DNA of 26,960 bases, taken from the NCBI GenBank assembly GCA_905206805.1, contig CAJLIR010000015.1:1-26960 (forward strand), in the 5' to 3' direction. Source of the stretch: an uncultured Caryophanales bacterium. GTDB taxonomy: Bacteria; Bacillota_I; Bacilli_A; RF39; UBA660. The notes beneath the pieces are model-generated. The model made no database searches. It saw nothing but the letters and a program-made list of their open reading frames with translations, and had not been told where the DNA came from. Every line of letters starts with the position of its first letter. The first letter of the stretch is position 1. This document shows, in pieces, positions 1-7,190 of this stretch. A program made the translations under genes and the position numbers.

Positions 1-230
1 TCAACTTCTTTACTTGCTTCTAATTTATTATTTTTATTTAATTTTCTACTTAATAATTTTAAGTTTCCAATTACTTCATTAATTGGAATATCAAAATATA
101 TTGATATAAAATCTTCTAATATACATATATTTTCTTCATTATTAAAAATATTAGTAAATATAGGATCAAATGTTAATGGTATTATCTCTCCATTACCTAG
201 AGTTTTTTCTATGATTTTAATTTTTATCAC
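1..230 (-). CDS. Rpn/PD-(D/E)XK nuclease-family transposase, N-terminal part (cut by window edge)
   Basis: The reading frame runs off the left edge, so only about 75 N-terminal residues are visible. They include PLTFDPIFTNIF, then a segment on spacing of an early helix, and end in LEASKEVD. This matches the usual start of Rpn-type recombination-promoting nucleases (PD-(D/E)XK fold), just before the first catalytic acidic residues. The start is odd. A near-perfect Shine-Dalgarno, AGGAGGTGAT, occupies about 226-235, yet no ATG lies in frame. The only conventional option is the GTG at 228-230, inside the ribosome site itself; an ATT at 219-221 is better spaced. Known role of the family: DNA cleavage that promotes recombination, often in many genomic copies. 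Family assignment is by motif recognition only. Confidence 0.65.
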   Translation of the reverse strand, partial: MIKIKIIEKTLGNGEIIPLTFDPIFTNIFNNEENICILEDFISIYFDIPINEVIGNLKLLSRKLNKNNKLEASKEV

Positions 231-280
231 CTCCTATATATATTTTTCGAAAAAACTATTCCATTTTCCTGCTTTTTTAC

Positions 281-308
281 AAAAAAAAGTTCAATTTAAT
301 GAACTTTT
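281..308 (-). terminator. Rho-independent terminator of the Tad operon
   Basis: A 9-bp perfect stem (AAAAGTTCA / TGAACTTTT at 285-293 and 300-308) with a 6-nt loop is followed on the minus strand by eight T residues (281-288). It overlaps the tadC stop codon and closes the operon before the Rpn-type gene. Confidence 0.85.
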
Positions 309-1011
309 ATCCCATAAATTCAATAATAAAAGGACCTAAAAGTAATAACAAAATTAAAGGTACAATAAATAAAACTGAGATTATACTAACTTTATTAGGT
401 ATTTTATTAATCTTCTCTTTAATTTCCAATATTTGTTTATCTCTTAAAAACTCAATTTGATTATACATTGTATCCAAAATGCTATTTCCAAATAAATTTG
501 TTTGGACAATATTTAATATAATATTATTAACAGTTTCTGATGGAATTCTATTTTTCATACTCTCTAACGCTTCCATTAATGATTTACCAAATTTCATTTC
601 AAATAATGTCTTTTTAAACTCATCACTTAATTCTGATTTTGTATTAAAACAAGTTATTTCTATAGCACTTTCTAAATCTCTGCCTGATTCTAGTGTAAGT
701 GTTAAAATTTCAAAAAATGATAACGCTTCATGATCTAATTTTCTTTCACGTTGTTTAAGTGGCCTTTCAAGTAAAAATATTTCAAATAAAACATAATATG
801 CAACAACTATAAAAGGAGCATATATATAACTTAAATCTCCACTATAAATTACAATTATAAAAATAATTAAAGATGTGATAACACGCAAATTCATAAAAGT
901 AATTGCGTCAAATTTAGCGTTATTTCCAAGCATTGTTATTTTTGTTTGAATACTTTCAAGTGTTTTCTCTCTATATAATCTGCTTGATAGTGAACTATTA
1001 TTTTTTTTCAT
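307..1011 (-). CDS. tadC: TadC-like type II secretion F-domain membrane protein
   Basis: A 234-residue inner-membrane platform protein of the Tad pilus. Hydrophobic segments lie near residues 45-80 and at the C-terminus (about 208-232). Between them is the T2SSF-type cytoplasmic helical domain, with the typical pattern SFFEILTLTLESGRDLESAI and later a matching region around IPSETVNNIILNIVQTNLFG. TadB and TadC are thought to form the membrane base on which the TadA ATPase acts to extrude pilin. It lies 4 nt downstream of tadB, so it is probably translationally linked, and it is the last gene of the operon. Its family is clear; naming it TadC rather than TadB rests on gene order and shorter length. 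Confidence 0.88.
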   Translation of the reverse strand: MKKNNSSLSSRLYREKTLESIQTKITMLGNNAKFDAITFMNLRVITSLIIFIIVIYSGDLSYIYAPFIVVAYYVLFEIFLLERPLKQRERKLDHEALSFFEILTLTLESGRDLESAIEITCFNTKSELSDEFKKTLFEMKFGKSLMEALESMKNRIPSETVNNIILNIVQTNLFGNSILDTMYNQIEFLRDKQILEIKEKINKIPNKVSIISVLFIVPLILLLLLGPFIIEFMG

Positions 1012-1015
1012 TTAA

Positions 1016-2587
1016 TCACATCCTTATTTTCATAACACGTCTTACTACAATAATATAAGAAATATAAATAATTAAAGCAAAACCTAAAATAATCATACCA
1101 ATTGGGGTTGTATATAAACTTATAAAATAATCTGGATTTACAAGTGATATAATAAGTACCAAGAATACTGGTAAGAATGTAAGCAAATACATTATAATTC
1201 TTGAACTTCCAGTTAATGAACGTAATTCTAACTTTAATTTCTTCTTATTAAAAAGCGTTCTTTCTATCGAAGAAAATACTTTAATTATATTACCACCTGT
1301 TCTATTTAGAATAGTAAGTGACGCTGTTAAATAATTTACTTCCTCTATATTAATTCGACTTGCAAATTTAGCAAAAGCAACATCAAGTGAAAGTCCAAAT
1401 TGAAGTTGTAAATGCATTAATTTAAACTCATCAGCAATTGGCCCATCTAATTCACGTGTAACAATTTCAATAGCTTGAGTAATACTTCTTCCTGATTTAA
1501 AGGAATTATTCATAACAATAATTGCCTGTAATAAATCATTTTCTAATCTTCTTCTATATTGTTTATATTTTAAAATATAATATATATCTAAAAGTAAATA
1601 TCCTAAAATAATTGGAATAAAAACCTCTTCTAAAGCTAATGTTTTAAACTGTATTGTTTTAGCAAATATAGCCAAAATTAATACAACAACAGAAACTATA
1701 ATCTTACTACAAATAAGTTCCATACTATCTTTATGTATGTTATCAACTATTCCAACATATTTATCAAATTTTTTACTATGTTTTGTTATAAATACTGATT
1801 TTGACACAATCGGCTTTATATATTCAATCATTTTAAGGTAAATTGATAAAAATTTATCAAACATTGAATATGTATATTTTTTTAAAGGTTCAACACTATA
1901 TTTAGTAATTCTTTTTTCTAATTTAACTGCTCTATTATAAATCGTAAGATAAATTAAAAATGGTAAAAGACACAAAACAATTAAAATTTGCCATATTCTT
2001 ATTATTCCTATATTGCTATCAGTAACATTAATATTAATAATTTTAGTAGCAACATTACCTGACGTATCAGAAACAGTATATTTTAATTCTTTGATGCCTG
2101 TTTTATTAAAATCAAGTTCATCGTAGTTTGTTACGAGTGACTCTAATAAGTCACCATCATAATTATCATACACTGTAACCCCATCTAAAGGGTTAATAGT
2201 GTCTTCACCTTTTCTATATTCAATTGTTTGATTATTATAGTCACTTATAGTAATTTTTGGTGCTTCCTTATCAATAACATAAATTCCACTATTAATAACT
2301 CTATTATTACCAAGTGAATCTGTTGTAATAATTTCTAACTTATAATTTCCTGTTTCACTTAAAATAATATTAACCGGTTTATTAGAATTAACTAGGATAT
2401 AATCATTATAAATTATATTTGGATTGTCAAGTTCACCATCAATGATTAAATTATCAGATGAATTCTTAAAGATACGATACTTAAAACTTACAATATTGGA
2501 GTCAGGTGTAAATATTATATCAAGGTCCTGATTTGTAGGTGCAAGTGAGTAATCTAAGCTTAAACCACTATTTACTGAATTATTCAT
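1016..2587 (-). CDS. tadB: TadB-like pilus platform protein with N-terminal Ig-like (DUF5011-type) region
   Basis: About 523 residues, far longer than ordinary TadB (roughly 300). The C-terminal two thirds is the T2SSF platform: membrane segments plus helical domain near residues 350-470, with motifs MNNSFKSGRSITQAIEIV and LQFGLSLDVAFAKFASRI. The first ~190 residues are polar and contain a beta-rich domain (about 108-190) with KEAPKITI, GVTVYDNYDGDL and LKYTVSDTSGNVA, typical of bacterial Ig-like DUF5011 repeats that are normally extracellular. A single membrane helix (about 195-216) follows, with positive residues after it, predicting N-outside topology, yet no signal peptide precedes the domain. 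Start: ATG at 2585-2587, one base after the tadA stop; ATG 2594-2596 or TTG 2603-2605 are possible. It ends in TGA, the only such stop seen in the window. Confidence 0.85.
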   Translation of the reverse strand: MNNSVNSGLSLDYSLAPTNQDLDIIFTPDSNIVSFKYRIFKNSSDNLIIDGELDNPNIIYNDYILVNSNKPVNIILSETGNYKLEIITTDSLGNNRVINSGIYVIDKEAPKITISDYNNQTIEYRKGEDTINPLDGVTVYDNYDGDLLESLVTNYDELDFNKTGIKELKYTVSDTSGNVATKIININVTDSNIGIIRIWQILIVLCLLPFLIYLTIYNRAVKLEKRITKYSVEPLKKYTYSMFDKFLSIYLKMIEYIKPIVSKSVFITKHSKKFDKYVGIVDNIHKDSMELICSKIIVSVVVLILAIFAKTIQFKTLALEEVFIPIILGYLLLDIYYILKYKQYRRRLENDLLQAIIVMNNSFKSGRSITQAIEIVTRELDGPIADEFKLMHLQLQFGLSLDVAFAKFASRINIEEVNYLTASLTILNRTGGNIIKVFSSIERTLFNKKKLKLELRSLTGSSRIIMYLLTFLPVFLVLIISLVNPDYFISLYTTPIGMIILGFALIIYISYIIVVRRVMKIRM

Positions 2588-2588
2588 A

Positions 2589-3923
2589 CTAATCATTACC
2601 TTCAAAAATATCTTTTAATGTATCAATACCTTTAGCCTTAATTTCTTTATATACTTTTGGTACATAATTATGACGGATAAATTCACCATCAACATTTTGA
2701 TTATTTAAAATGCCTGTCTTCTTAAACTCAAATATTTCTTTTAATTTTATTGTATCATCATCAAAACCAACAATTTCACAAATACTTGTTATTTTTCTTC
2801 TACCGTCATTCAATCTTTCAATATGAACAACAATATCAATTGCGTTTTCAATATATTCTCTAAGTGCCTTAATTGGTATCTCCATTCCAGCCATCAAAAT
2901 CATTGTTTCCAAACGATTTAAAGCATCAACTGGACTGTTAGCGTGCATTGTAGTTAAACTTCCACTATGGCCTGTATTCATAGCCTGAAGCATATCGAAA
3001 GCTTCTTTACCACGTACCTCACCAACAATAATTCTATCAGGTCGCATACGAAGTGAATTAATTACTAAATCACGAATAGTTACTTCACCTTGTCCCTCAT
3101 AATTTACTAATCTTGTTTCAAGTGAAATAACGTGACGTTGTTTTAATTTTAATTCTGCTGCATCTTCTATTGTAATAATTCTCTCATCGTGATTGATGAA
3201 TGAAGATAAAACATTTAATAAAGTTGTTTTACCACTACCTGTACCACCACTAATGATAATATTTAATTTTGCTTGTACACATGCCTCTAAAAATCTTGCC
3301 ATATAAGGAGTAAGTGCGCCACTTCTTAAAAAATCATCAATATTGGCAAGTTCATCCTTAAATTTTCTAATTGTTAATATTGGTCCATTTAATGATAAAG
3401 GTGGTATTACCGCATTAAGTCTAGAGCCATCTTTTAATCTTGCATCAACCATAGGATTTGATGTATCAATAGTTCTACCAAGTGGTTGAATCATTCTTTG
3501 GATAGTTCTAATAATATGTTCTTCGTTAATAAATGATACACTTTCATCACGCATTACTTTACCATCTATTTCAATATAAATTTCATTAATACCATTAACC
3601 ATAATTTCTGTTATACTTTTATCTTCAAGTAACTCAGAAATTGGACCATATCCATTTATTTCATTATCAATTAGATTATAAATATAACTTCTTTCTACAT
3701 TAGATAAATCATATCCGGCAATAGTTTTATCTATTTCCTTTTTTACATATTCATCCATTGTACCATTATTTTTAAAATTATCATCAATTAGGTTTTGAAT
3801 TATTTTATTTCTAAGTTCATCCAATAAGGCTTTATTTGTAAATGTATCATAATCACTAACATATTTTAAATCTGGTTGCTCAATTTCTATATCGAATTCT
3901 TCAACAAATTTCTTTTTAGCCAT
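2589..3923 (-). CDS. tadA: TadA/CpaF-type secretion ATPase
   Basis: The cytoplasmic hexameric ATPase powering Tad pilus assembly. At 444 residues it has the full family layout. An N-terminal domain (to about 180) includes YGPISELLEDKSITEIMVNG. The ATPase core has Walker A GGTGSGKTT (226-234), the acidic Asp-box region TIEDAAEL (251-258), Walker B RIIVGEVRG (about 298-305, catalytic Glu302) and the His box TGHSGSLTTMHANS (317-330). All catalytic residues are present, so it should be active. It overlaps the upstream tadZ-like gene by 8 nt and abuts tadB, showing tight operon packing. It ends in TAG. CpaF/TadA is distinguished from PilB/GspE by the IMVNG and RGKEAFDMLQAMNTGH signatures. Confidence 0.95.
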   Translation of the reverse strand: MAKKKFVEEFDIEIEQPDLKYVSDYDTFTNKALLDELRNKIIQNLIDDNFKNNGTMDEYVKKEIDKTIAGYDLSNVERSYIYNLIDNEINGYGPISELLEDKSITEIMVNGINEIYIEIDGKVMRDESVSFINEEHIIRTIQRMIQPLGRTIDTSNPMVDARLKDGSRLNAVIPPLSLNGPILTIRKFKDELANIDDFLRSGALTPYMARFLEACVQAKLNIIISGGTGSGKTTLLNVLSSFINHDERIITIEDAAELKLKQRHVISLETRLVNYEGQGEVTIRDLVINSLRMRPDRIIVGEVRGKEAFDMLQAMNTGHSGSLTTMHANSPVDALNRLETMILMAGMEIPIKALREYIENAIDIVVHIERLNDGRRKITSICEIVGFDDDTIKLKEIFEFKKTGILNNQNVDGEFIRHNYVPKVYKEIKAKGIDTLKDIFEGND

Positions 3924-4689
3924 TATTTTTCACCTTCTTTTTTAAAAGACTTTCTAAAAATGTTTGATAATCTTTAATTTCTTTTTTATGATTTTTAACA
4001 AAATTTTTATCTAACGTTAAAATTTTACCATCTATAATATACTTATCAATATTTTTTTCATACAACTTATTAGATAATGTAAAATCTATTTTGCTTTTTA
4101 TAACAGTTTTAATATCATAATTATTAAATGTTTTTTTATTTTGTGGTAATGAATTATTTAAAATTACTTTATAATTATCCATTTCCATATCTCTAAATAT
4201 TGAAGTCATAGACTTCATATTTTTTAAATCAATTAAATCATTACTAATAAAATATAAAATTACATCGCTATTATCCAAAATAACCAAATTAGTATCCGTT
4301 AATAAATGATTTGTATCAATTAATACAACATCATATTTCATTTTTGCTTTTGAAATTACTACATTTAAATATTTCGGACTTATTTTAGAAGCATCCCTAG
4401 GATCTTTTGGAGCAGGAATTATGTCTATATTTTCGTTGTATTTTATAATATAATTTTCTAAATAATCAAACTTATTGTTGCTCATATCATTCACAAGTAA
4501 AAACAAATCTTTATCATTTTCTATATTTAATGAACATGCTACTCCACCTGTATATAAATCTAAGTCAATTATTAAAACTTTTTTACCAATACTACTTAAA
4601 ATACCAGCAATATTTAAAGTATTAACTGTTTTTCCAACTCCTCCTTTTACAGATGTTATTGTAATTGTATCACCCTGTTTAACTGCCAT
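3916..4689 (-). CDS. tadZ: TadZ/CpaE-like ParA/MinD-superfamily ATPase
   Basis: A 257-residue P-loop ATPase with a deviant Walker A, KGGVGKT (residues 15-21), then a Walker A'-type VLIIDLDLYTGG and a Walker B-like YDVVLIDTNH. Members in Tad loci (TadZ/CpaE) position the pilus machine at the cell surface or pole. This one lacks the long N-terminal receiver-like domain of many TadZ proteins and starts almost directly at the P-loop. Start chosen: ATG at 4687-4689 with AGAGG seven bases upstream; the longer TTG start at 4704 has no suitable ribosome site. It lies one base after the second TadE-like gene and overlaps tadA. ParA-superfamily membership is sure; the TadZ role comes from context. Confidence 0.87.
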   Translation of the reverse strand: MAVKQGDTITITSVKGGVGKTVNTLNIAGILSSIGKKVLIIDLDLYTGGVACSLNIENDKDLFLLVNDMSNNKFDYLENYIIKYNENIDIIPAPKDPRDASKISPKYLNVVISKAKMKYDVVLIDTNHLLTDTNLVILDNSDVILYFISNDLIDLKNMKSMTSIFRDMEMDNYKVILNNSLPQNKKTFNNYDIKTVIKSKIDFTLSNKLYEKNIDKYIIDGKILTLDKNFVKNHKKEIKDYQTFLESLLKKKVKNNG

Positions 4690-4690
4690 A

Positions 4691-5083
4691 TTAACGCCTC
4701 TCAATCTTTATTCTTTGGTTTTCTATATTTCCATAATAATTTAATTTAATAGTGTTATTAAAGTTTGTAATATTGTTTATAAATCCGTTAGTTTTTGATA
4801 TAATACTTACCTCAATACTATTATCGTTAACTTTTATATTTAATGATTCATAACTTAGATTTTCATCAATTAAAAACTTAATTTTATCTTTAACTTCATC
4901 ATTTGTTATATTCGCATTTTCTATCTTCAAATTCAAGCCATAACTTATAGCTGATTTTATATTATTTTCTAATTTTAACTTTAGATTACTAATAAAACTA
5001 TAATTAATAAGTAATGCTACAAGAATTAAAATAACTGGTAAAAAAATTATAAACATTACTAATGTTTGACCTTTATTGTTCAT
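4691..5083 (-). CDS. TadE-like pseudopilin (second of two)
   Basis: About 130 residues with a class III-type prepilin start, MNNKGQTLVMFIIFL: a short charged leader ending in G, then a long hydrophobic helix and a small polar, beta-rich C-terminal part. TadE/TadF pseudopilins are processed by the Tad prepilin peptidase at the glycine and are needed for pilus assembly. Start ATG at 5081-5083, with AAAGGA six bases upstream. The gene overlaps the 3' end of the first TadE-like gene by 11 nt, so translation is probably coupled. The leader NNKGQ is nearly the same as those of the Flp pilin and the other TadE-like protein here, suggesting a shared peptidase. No such peptidase gene lies in the window. 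Confidence 0.82.
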   Translation of the reverse strand: MNNKGQTLVMFIIFLPVILILVALLINYSFISNLKLKLENNIKSAISYGLNLKIENANITNDEVKDKIKFLIDENLSYESLNIKVNDNSIEVSIISKTNGFINNITNFNNTIKLNYYGNIENQRIKIERR

Positions 5084-5411
5084 AAATAATCCTTTTAGTT
5101 TCAATAGAGTAATTATTACCAATTATTTTATTTAAAAATGGGGTAAAAACTTTAATATTTTGTTTTAATGATATAGTTGTTGTATCGTTATTTTTTTCAT
5201 AATTAAAAATAAAATGTTCTGTGTTTGATAGCGATTCAATTGAGTTAAAATTCTTGTCTTGATATAAAGATACTACTGTATCTAAATTATTTTCTAATTT
5301 CATTTTTTTTGACGCTATATTACTAATATCTACAATTGCCATTATAATCAATATAAGTATTGGCGTCACTATTATAAACTCAACTAATGCTTGACCTTTA
5401 TTATTCCTCAT
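5073..5411 (-). CDS. TadE-like pseudopilin (first of two)
   Basis: About 112 residues. The start MRNNKGQALVEFIIVTPILIL is the classical TadE signature: a short basic leader, G|QALVEF processing site with Glu at +5, then a hydrophobic helix. A polar region of about 80 residues follows, with no cysteines. It likely acts in the membrane as a pseudopilin of the Tad pilus. Start ATG at 5409-5411; an upstream ATG gives a longer, less family-like N-terminus. AGGGG lies 8 bases upstream. It opens the main Tad transcription unit, with a promoter just upstream (5438-5466). No TadG-type long pseudopilin with a VWA domain is visible, so two short TadE-like proteins may be the full minor-pilin set. Confidence 0.85.
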   Translation of the reverse strand: MRNNKGQALVEFIIVTPILILIIMAIVDISNIASKKMKLENNLDTVVSLYQDKNFNSIESLSNTEHFIFNYEKNNDTTTISLKQNIKVFTPFLNKIIGNNYSIETKRIIYEQ

Positions 5412-5437
5412 AACATCTACCCCTAATATCATATATA

Positions 5438-5466
5438 ATTATATCAAAATATAAATATTTAAACAA
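5438..5466 (-). promoter_or_regulatory. Promoter of the TadE-to-TadC unit
   Basis: On the minus strand, TTGTTT (5461-5466), a 17-bp spacer and TATAAT (5438-5443), with an extended -10 TG. It lies between the sigma-gene terminator and the first TadE-like gene. It looks like an ordinary vegetative-type promoter. Confidence 0.6.
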
Positions 5467-5481
5467 GTAAAATATATTGAT

Positions 5482-5512
5482 AAAAAAATTAAAGCATGTA
5501 ACTTTAATTTTT
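5482..5512 (-). terminator. Terminator after the sigma-factor gene
   Basis: An 11-bp perfect stem (AAAAATTAAAG / CTTTAATTTTT, 5484-5494 and 5502-5512) with a 7-nt loop and a run of T on the minus strand. It separates the sigma gene from the downstream TadE-TadC unit. Confidence 0.82.
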
Positions 5513-5519
5513 AAATAAT

Positions 5520-6206
5520 TTATAATTTTTTAATTTTTACATCGTCATTTATTGAATTTATACTATTTAATCTAAGTAATATTCTCATTTTTCTTAAATT
5601 CTTTTTTATCAGAATCAATACATATGAATAATTAATACCTAATTTTTCAGCAATTTCAGCTTTAGTATATACTCTATTATCTATAAATCCAAAATTCATC
5701 AATAATACTTTTCTATCTAATTCAGGAAGAGTATTTAATATATCTTTAATAATTTTATTCGTTTCCTTAGTTTCAATAACTTCAAAAATATCATACTCAT
5801 CGGCAATAATATCAACAAATTTAAGAGAATCATTATCGTCATAAATTTTTTCATCAATGCTAGCAACCTTATCTTCTTTTAATGATTTATTTAAAAATTT
5901 AATTATTTCACTATCTATGCATTTTATAGCATACGTAGTAAAAGAAAAATTCTTATCCAAATCAAAAGTATTCACTGATTTTAAAAGGCCAATAATTCCA
6001 ACAGAAATTAAATCATTTTCGTCGTACTTTGAGTTTCTAAATTTGTTTCTAATTTCGAAAAAAACTAAACTAATATTATGAATTACTATTTTATCCCTTG
6101 CATACTTTGAGCCATTCCTAGAAAGAATAAATAAATTATTAAGTTCTTCCTTTGCTAATACTGGTGGTATTAAATCTTTTTTACTAAAAATTTTTACTTC
6201 ATTCAT
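5520..6206 (-). CDS. Sigma-70-family RNA polymerase sigma factor inside the Tad locus
   Basis: A 228-residue sigma factor. Region 2 is recognisable near residues 55-110 (DENDLISVGIIGLLKSVNTF, then NFSFTTYAIKCIDSEIIKFL). It resembles sporulation/alternative sigma factors of Firmicutes more than ECF sigmas. Region 4, near 165-215, has a helix-turn-helix (YTKAEIAEKLGINYSYVLILIKK). The middle is acidic and short. It lies between the flp pilin and the pseudopilin genes, in the same orientation, with its own ribosome site (AGGGAG six bases before ATG) and a terminator on each side. A role in transcribing Tad or surface genes is inferred from position only. No anti-sigma factor is seen beside it. 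Confidence 0.85.
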   Translation of the reverse strand: MNEVKIFSKKDLIPPVLAKEELNNLFILSRNGSKYARDKIVIHNISLVFFEIRNKFRNSKYDENDLISVGIIGLLKSVNTFDLDKNFSFTTYAIKCIDSEIIKFLNKSLKEDKVASIDEKIYDDNDSLKFVDIIADEYDIFEVIETKETNKIIKDILNTLPELDRKVLLMNFGFIDNRVYTKAEIAEKLGINYSYVLILIKKNLRKMRILLRLNSINSINDDVKIKKL

Positions 6207-6230
6207 ATTAAACTCCCTATCATTTTTTAC

Positions 6231-6264
6231 AAAAAAGTGAATTTTAGTTAGTAAAATTCACTTT
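6231..6264 (-). terminator. Strong terminator/attenuator after flp pilin
   Basis: A perfect 13-bp stem (6234-6246 with 6252-6264), 5-nt loop, followed on the minus strand by six T residues. It sits between flp and the sigma gene, so most transcripts should end after the pilin, with some read-through into the sigma gene. Confidence 0.88.
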
Positions 6265-6270
6265 AAAAAT

Positions 6271-6462
6271 TTATTCGCATTTTCCTTCACCAGGTTTACT
6301 GCCCTCAACATATACTTTATCAACTAGTGCACAAGAAGATTTTGTCATTGAATCTTGTAAATATCCACCTAATAATTTTACAATACTAACAACCACAACA
6401 CTAATTACTGCTATAATTAAAATATATTCGACTAATGCTTGGCCTTTATTATTCATCTTCAT
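6271..6462 (-). CDS. flp: Flp-type major pilin
   Basis: A 63-residue prepilin. MKMNNKGQALVEYILI holds the Tad prepilin processing site G|QALVEY (Glu and Tyr at +5/+6), followed by a hydrophobic helix (about residues 11-30) and a short tail with two cysteines (CALVDK... and GKCE at the C-terminus) that could form a disulfide. It is the likely main pilus subunit, membrane-held before assembly. The ribosome site GGAGG is six bases upstream of ATG 6460-6462. It is the first gene of the locus with its own promoter and a strong terminator, fitting high expression of pilin relative to machinery. Confidence 0.93.
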   Translation of the reverse strand: MKMNNKGQALVEYILIIAVISVVVVSIVKLLGGYLQDSMTKSSCALVDKVYVEGSKPGEGKCE

Positions 6463-6492
6463 ATGTTACCTCCATCATTTGTATCTAAATTA

Positions 6493-6543
6493 AGTTTATA
6501 CTTTTTTTATTAGTTTGTCAAACATATTTTTTTATGTTATAGT
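6493..6543. promoter_or_regulatory. Divergent promoters sharing one -35 region (flp and DUF192)
   Basis: Minus strand: TTGACA (6516-6521) with -10 TAAACT (6493-6498, 17-bp spacer) or TATAAA (6495-6500), driving flp. Plus strand: TTGTCA (6515-6520), 17-bp spacer, extended -10 TATAGT (6538-6543), driving the DUF192 gene. The two -35 boxes overlap in the palindrome TTTGTCAAA, so the two polymerases should compete. Confidence 0.65.
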
Positions 6544-6558
6544 TTATTTGGTGGGATT

Positions 6559-6873
6559 ATGAAAATTATTTATAAAAACAAAGATATTGAAATAAAAATT
6601 TGTAATAGATTTAAAGATCGATTATTAGGATTAATGTTTAAGAAAAAAATAAATTACGGACTATGTTTTCCAAAATGTAATGGTATTCATACGTTTTTCA
6701 TGAAGCAAAATATAGATGTTTTTATGGCTGATAAAAATAACAAAATTATTTATGTGAAAAAAAATTTAAAACCATTTAAAATAATTCTTCCTCAAAAAAA
6801 CGTTTATTATACTTATGAATTCGGTGTTAATCAAGTTGACCTTAAAATTGGTGAAATAATAAAAAAATCGTAA
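6559..6873 (+). CDS. DUF192 family small protein
   Basis: A 104-residue protein with the DUF192 (COG1430) pattern: RLLGLMFKKK near residues 20-30, IHTFFM (43-48) with QNIDVFMAD after it, then VKKNLKPFK and a conserved acidic/Gly end (YEFGVNQ). No N-terminal signal peptide is visible, unlike many exported relatives, so it may be cytoplasmic. Biochemical function of the family is not established. DUF192 genes are often found beside Tad/Flp pilus loci, and here it is divergent from flp with a shared promoter region, supporting a linked role. It converges with rpoZ at a shared hairpin. No odd features. Confidence 0.85.
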   Translation: MKIIYKNKDIEIKICNRFKDRLLGLMFKKKINYGLCFPKCNGIHTFFMKQNIDVFMADKNNKIIYVKKNLKPFKIILPQKNVYYTYEFGVNQVDLKIGEIIKKS

Positions 6874-6883
6874 AATTACGATT
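6861..6883 (-). terminator. Terminator for rpoZ, overlapping DUF192 stop
   Basis: Stem AATCGT / ACGATT (6866-6871, 6878-6883) with an A/T loop that can extend pairing. Seven T residues follow on the minus strand (6861-6867). It overlaps both convergent stop codons; on the plus strand there is no good T-run, so it serves mainly rpoZ. Confidence 0.7.
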
Positions 6884-7076
6884 AATTTAAGTGAATTAAA
6901 TCTTTAGAAATTTCTTCTAGAGCTCTACCAATATTTTTTTTAGAAACATATTCTTTATCTTTTAATTGATAATGACCTGTTGCTTCCATTTGTTTAACTC
7001 TTTTTGATACAATATTTACTAATAAATATTTTGAACCAACTTTATTAAGCAATTTGTCTATTGAAGGATATATCAT
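6882..7076 (-). CDS. rpoZ: RNA polymerase omega subunit
   Basis: A 64-residue omega subunit: MIYPSIDKLLNKVGSKYLLVN and SKRVKQM at the start and SKKNIGRALEEISKDLI near the end match the family well. Omega helps assemble and stabilise the beta' subunit of RNA polymerase. The start ATG at 7074-7076 follows GAGGAG. It is commonly next to gmk in Firmicutes; here it stands alone between DUF192 and pdp, with its own promoter and terminator. Confidence 0.92.
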   Translation of the reverse strand: MIYPSIDKLLNKVGSKYLLVNIVSKRVKQMEATGHYQLKDKEYVSKKNIGRALEEISKDLIHLN

Positions 7077-7099
7077 TTTATCACACTCCTCGTATTTTT

Positions 7100-7128
7100 A
7101 TAATATAATATATTCATTAATCATTCAA
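7100..7128 (-). promoter_or_regulatory. rpoZ promoter
   Basis: Minus strand TTGAAT (7123-7128), a 17-bp spacer and TATTAT (7100-7105), about 25 bases upstream of the rpoZ start codon. Confidence 0.55.
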
Positions 7129-7160
7129 GTAATTTCTTATTTTTTTACAAATATTGACAC

Positions 7161-7190
7161 ATAAAAATTAAGCTAAAACTTAATTTTTAT
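7161..7190 (-). terminator. Terminator of pdp
   Basis: A 12-bp perfect stem (ATAAAAATTAAG / CTTAATTTTTAT, 7161-7172 and 7179-7190) with a 6-nt loop, overlapping the pdp stop codon. The T-run lies inside the 3' arm. Confidence 0.75.

Noticed and set aside
479..733. Plus-strand frame of 84 residues opposite tadC
   Set aside because: Antisense shadow of a clear TadC coding region; no promoter or ribosome site.
1016..2605. Mycoplasma genetic code (TGA as Trp)
   Set aside because: Proteins are full length with TGG tryptophans, and tadB ends at TGA exactly 4 bases before tadC.
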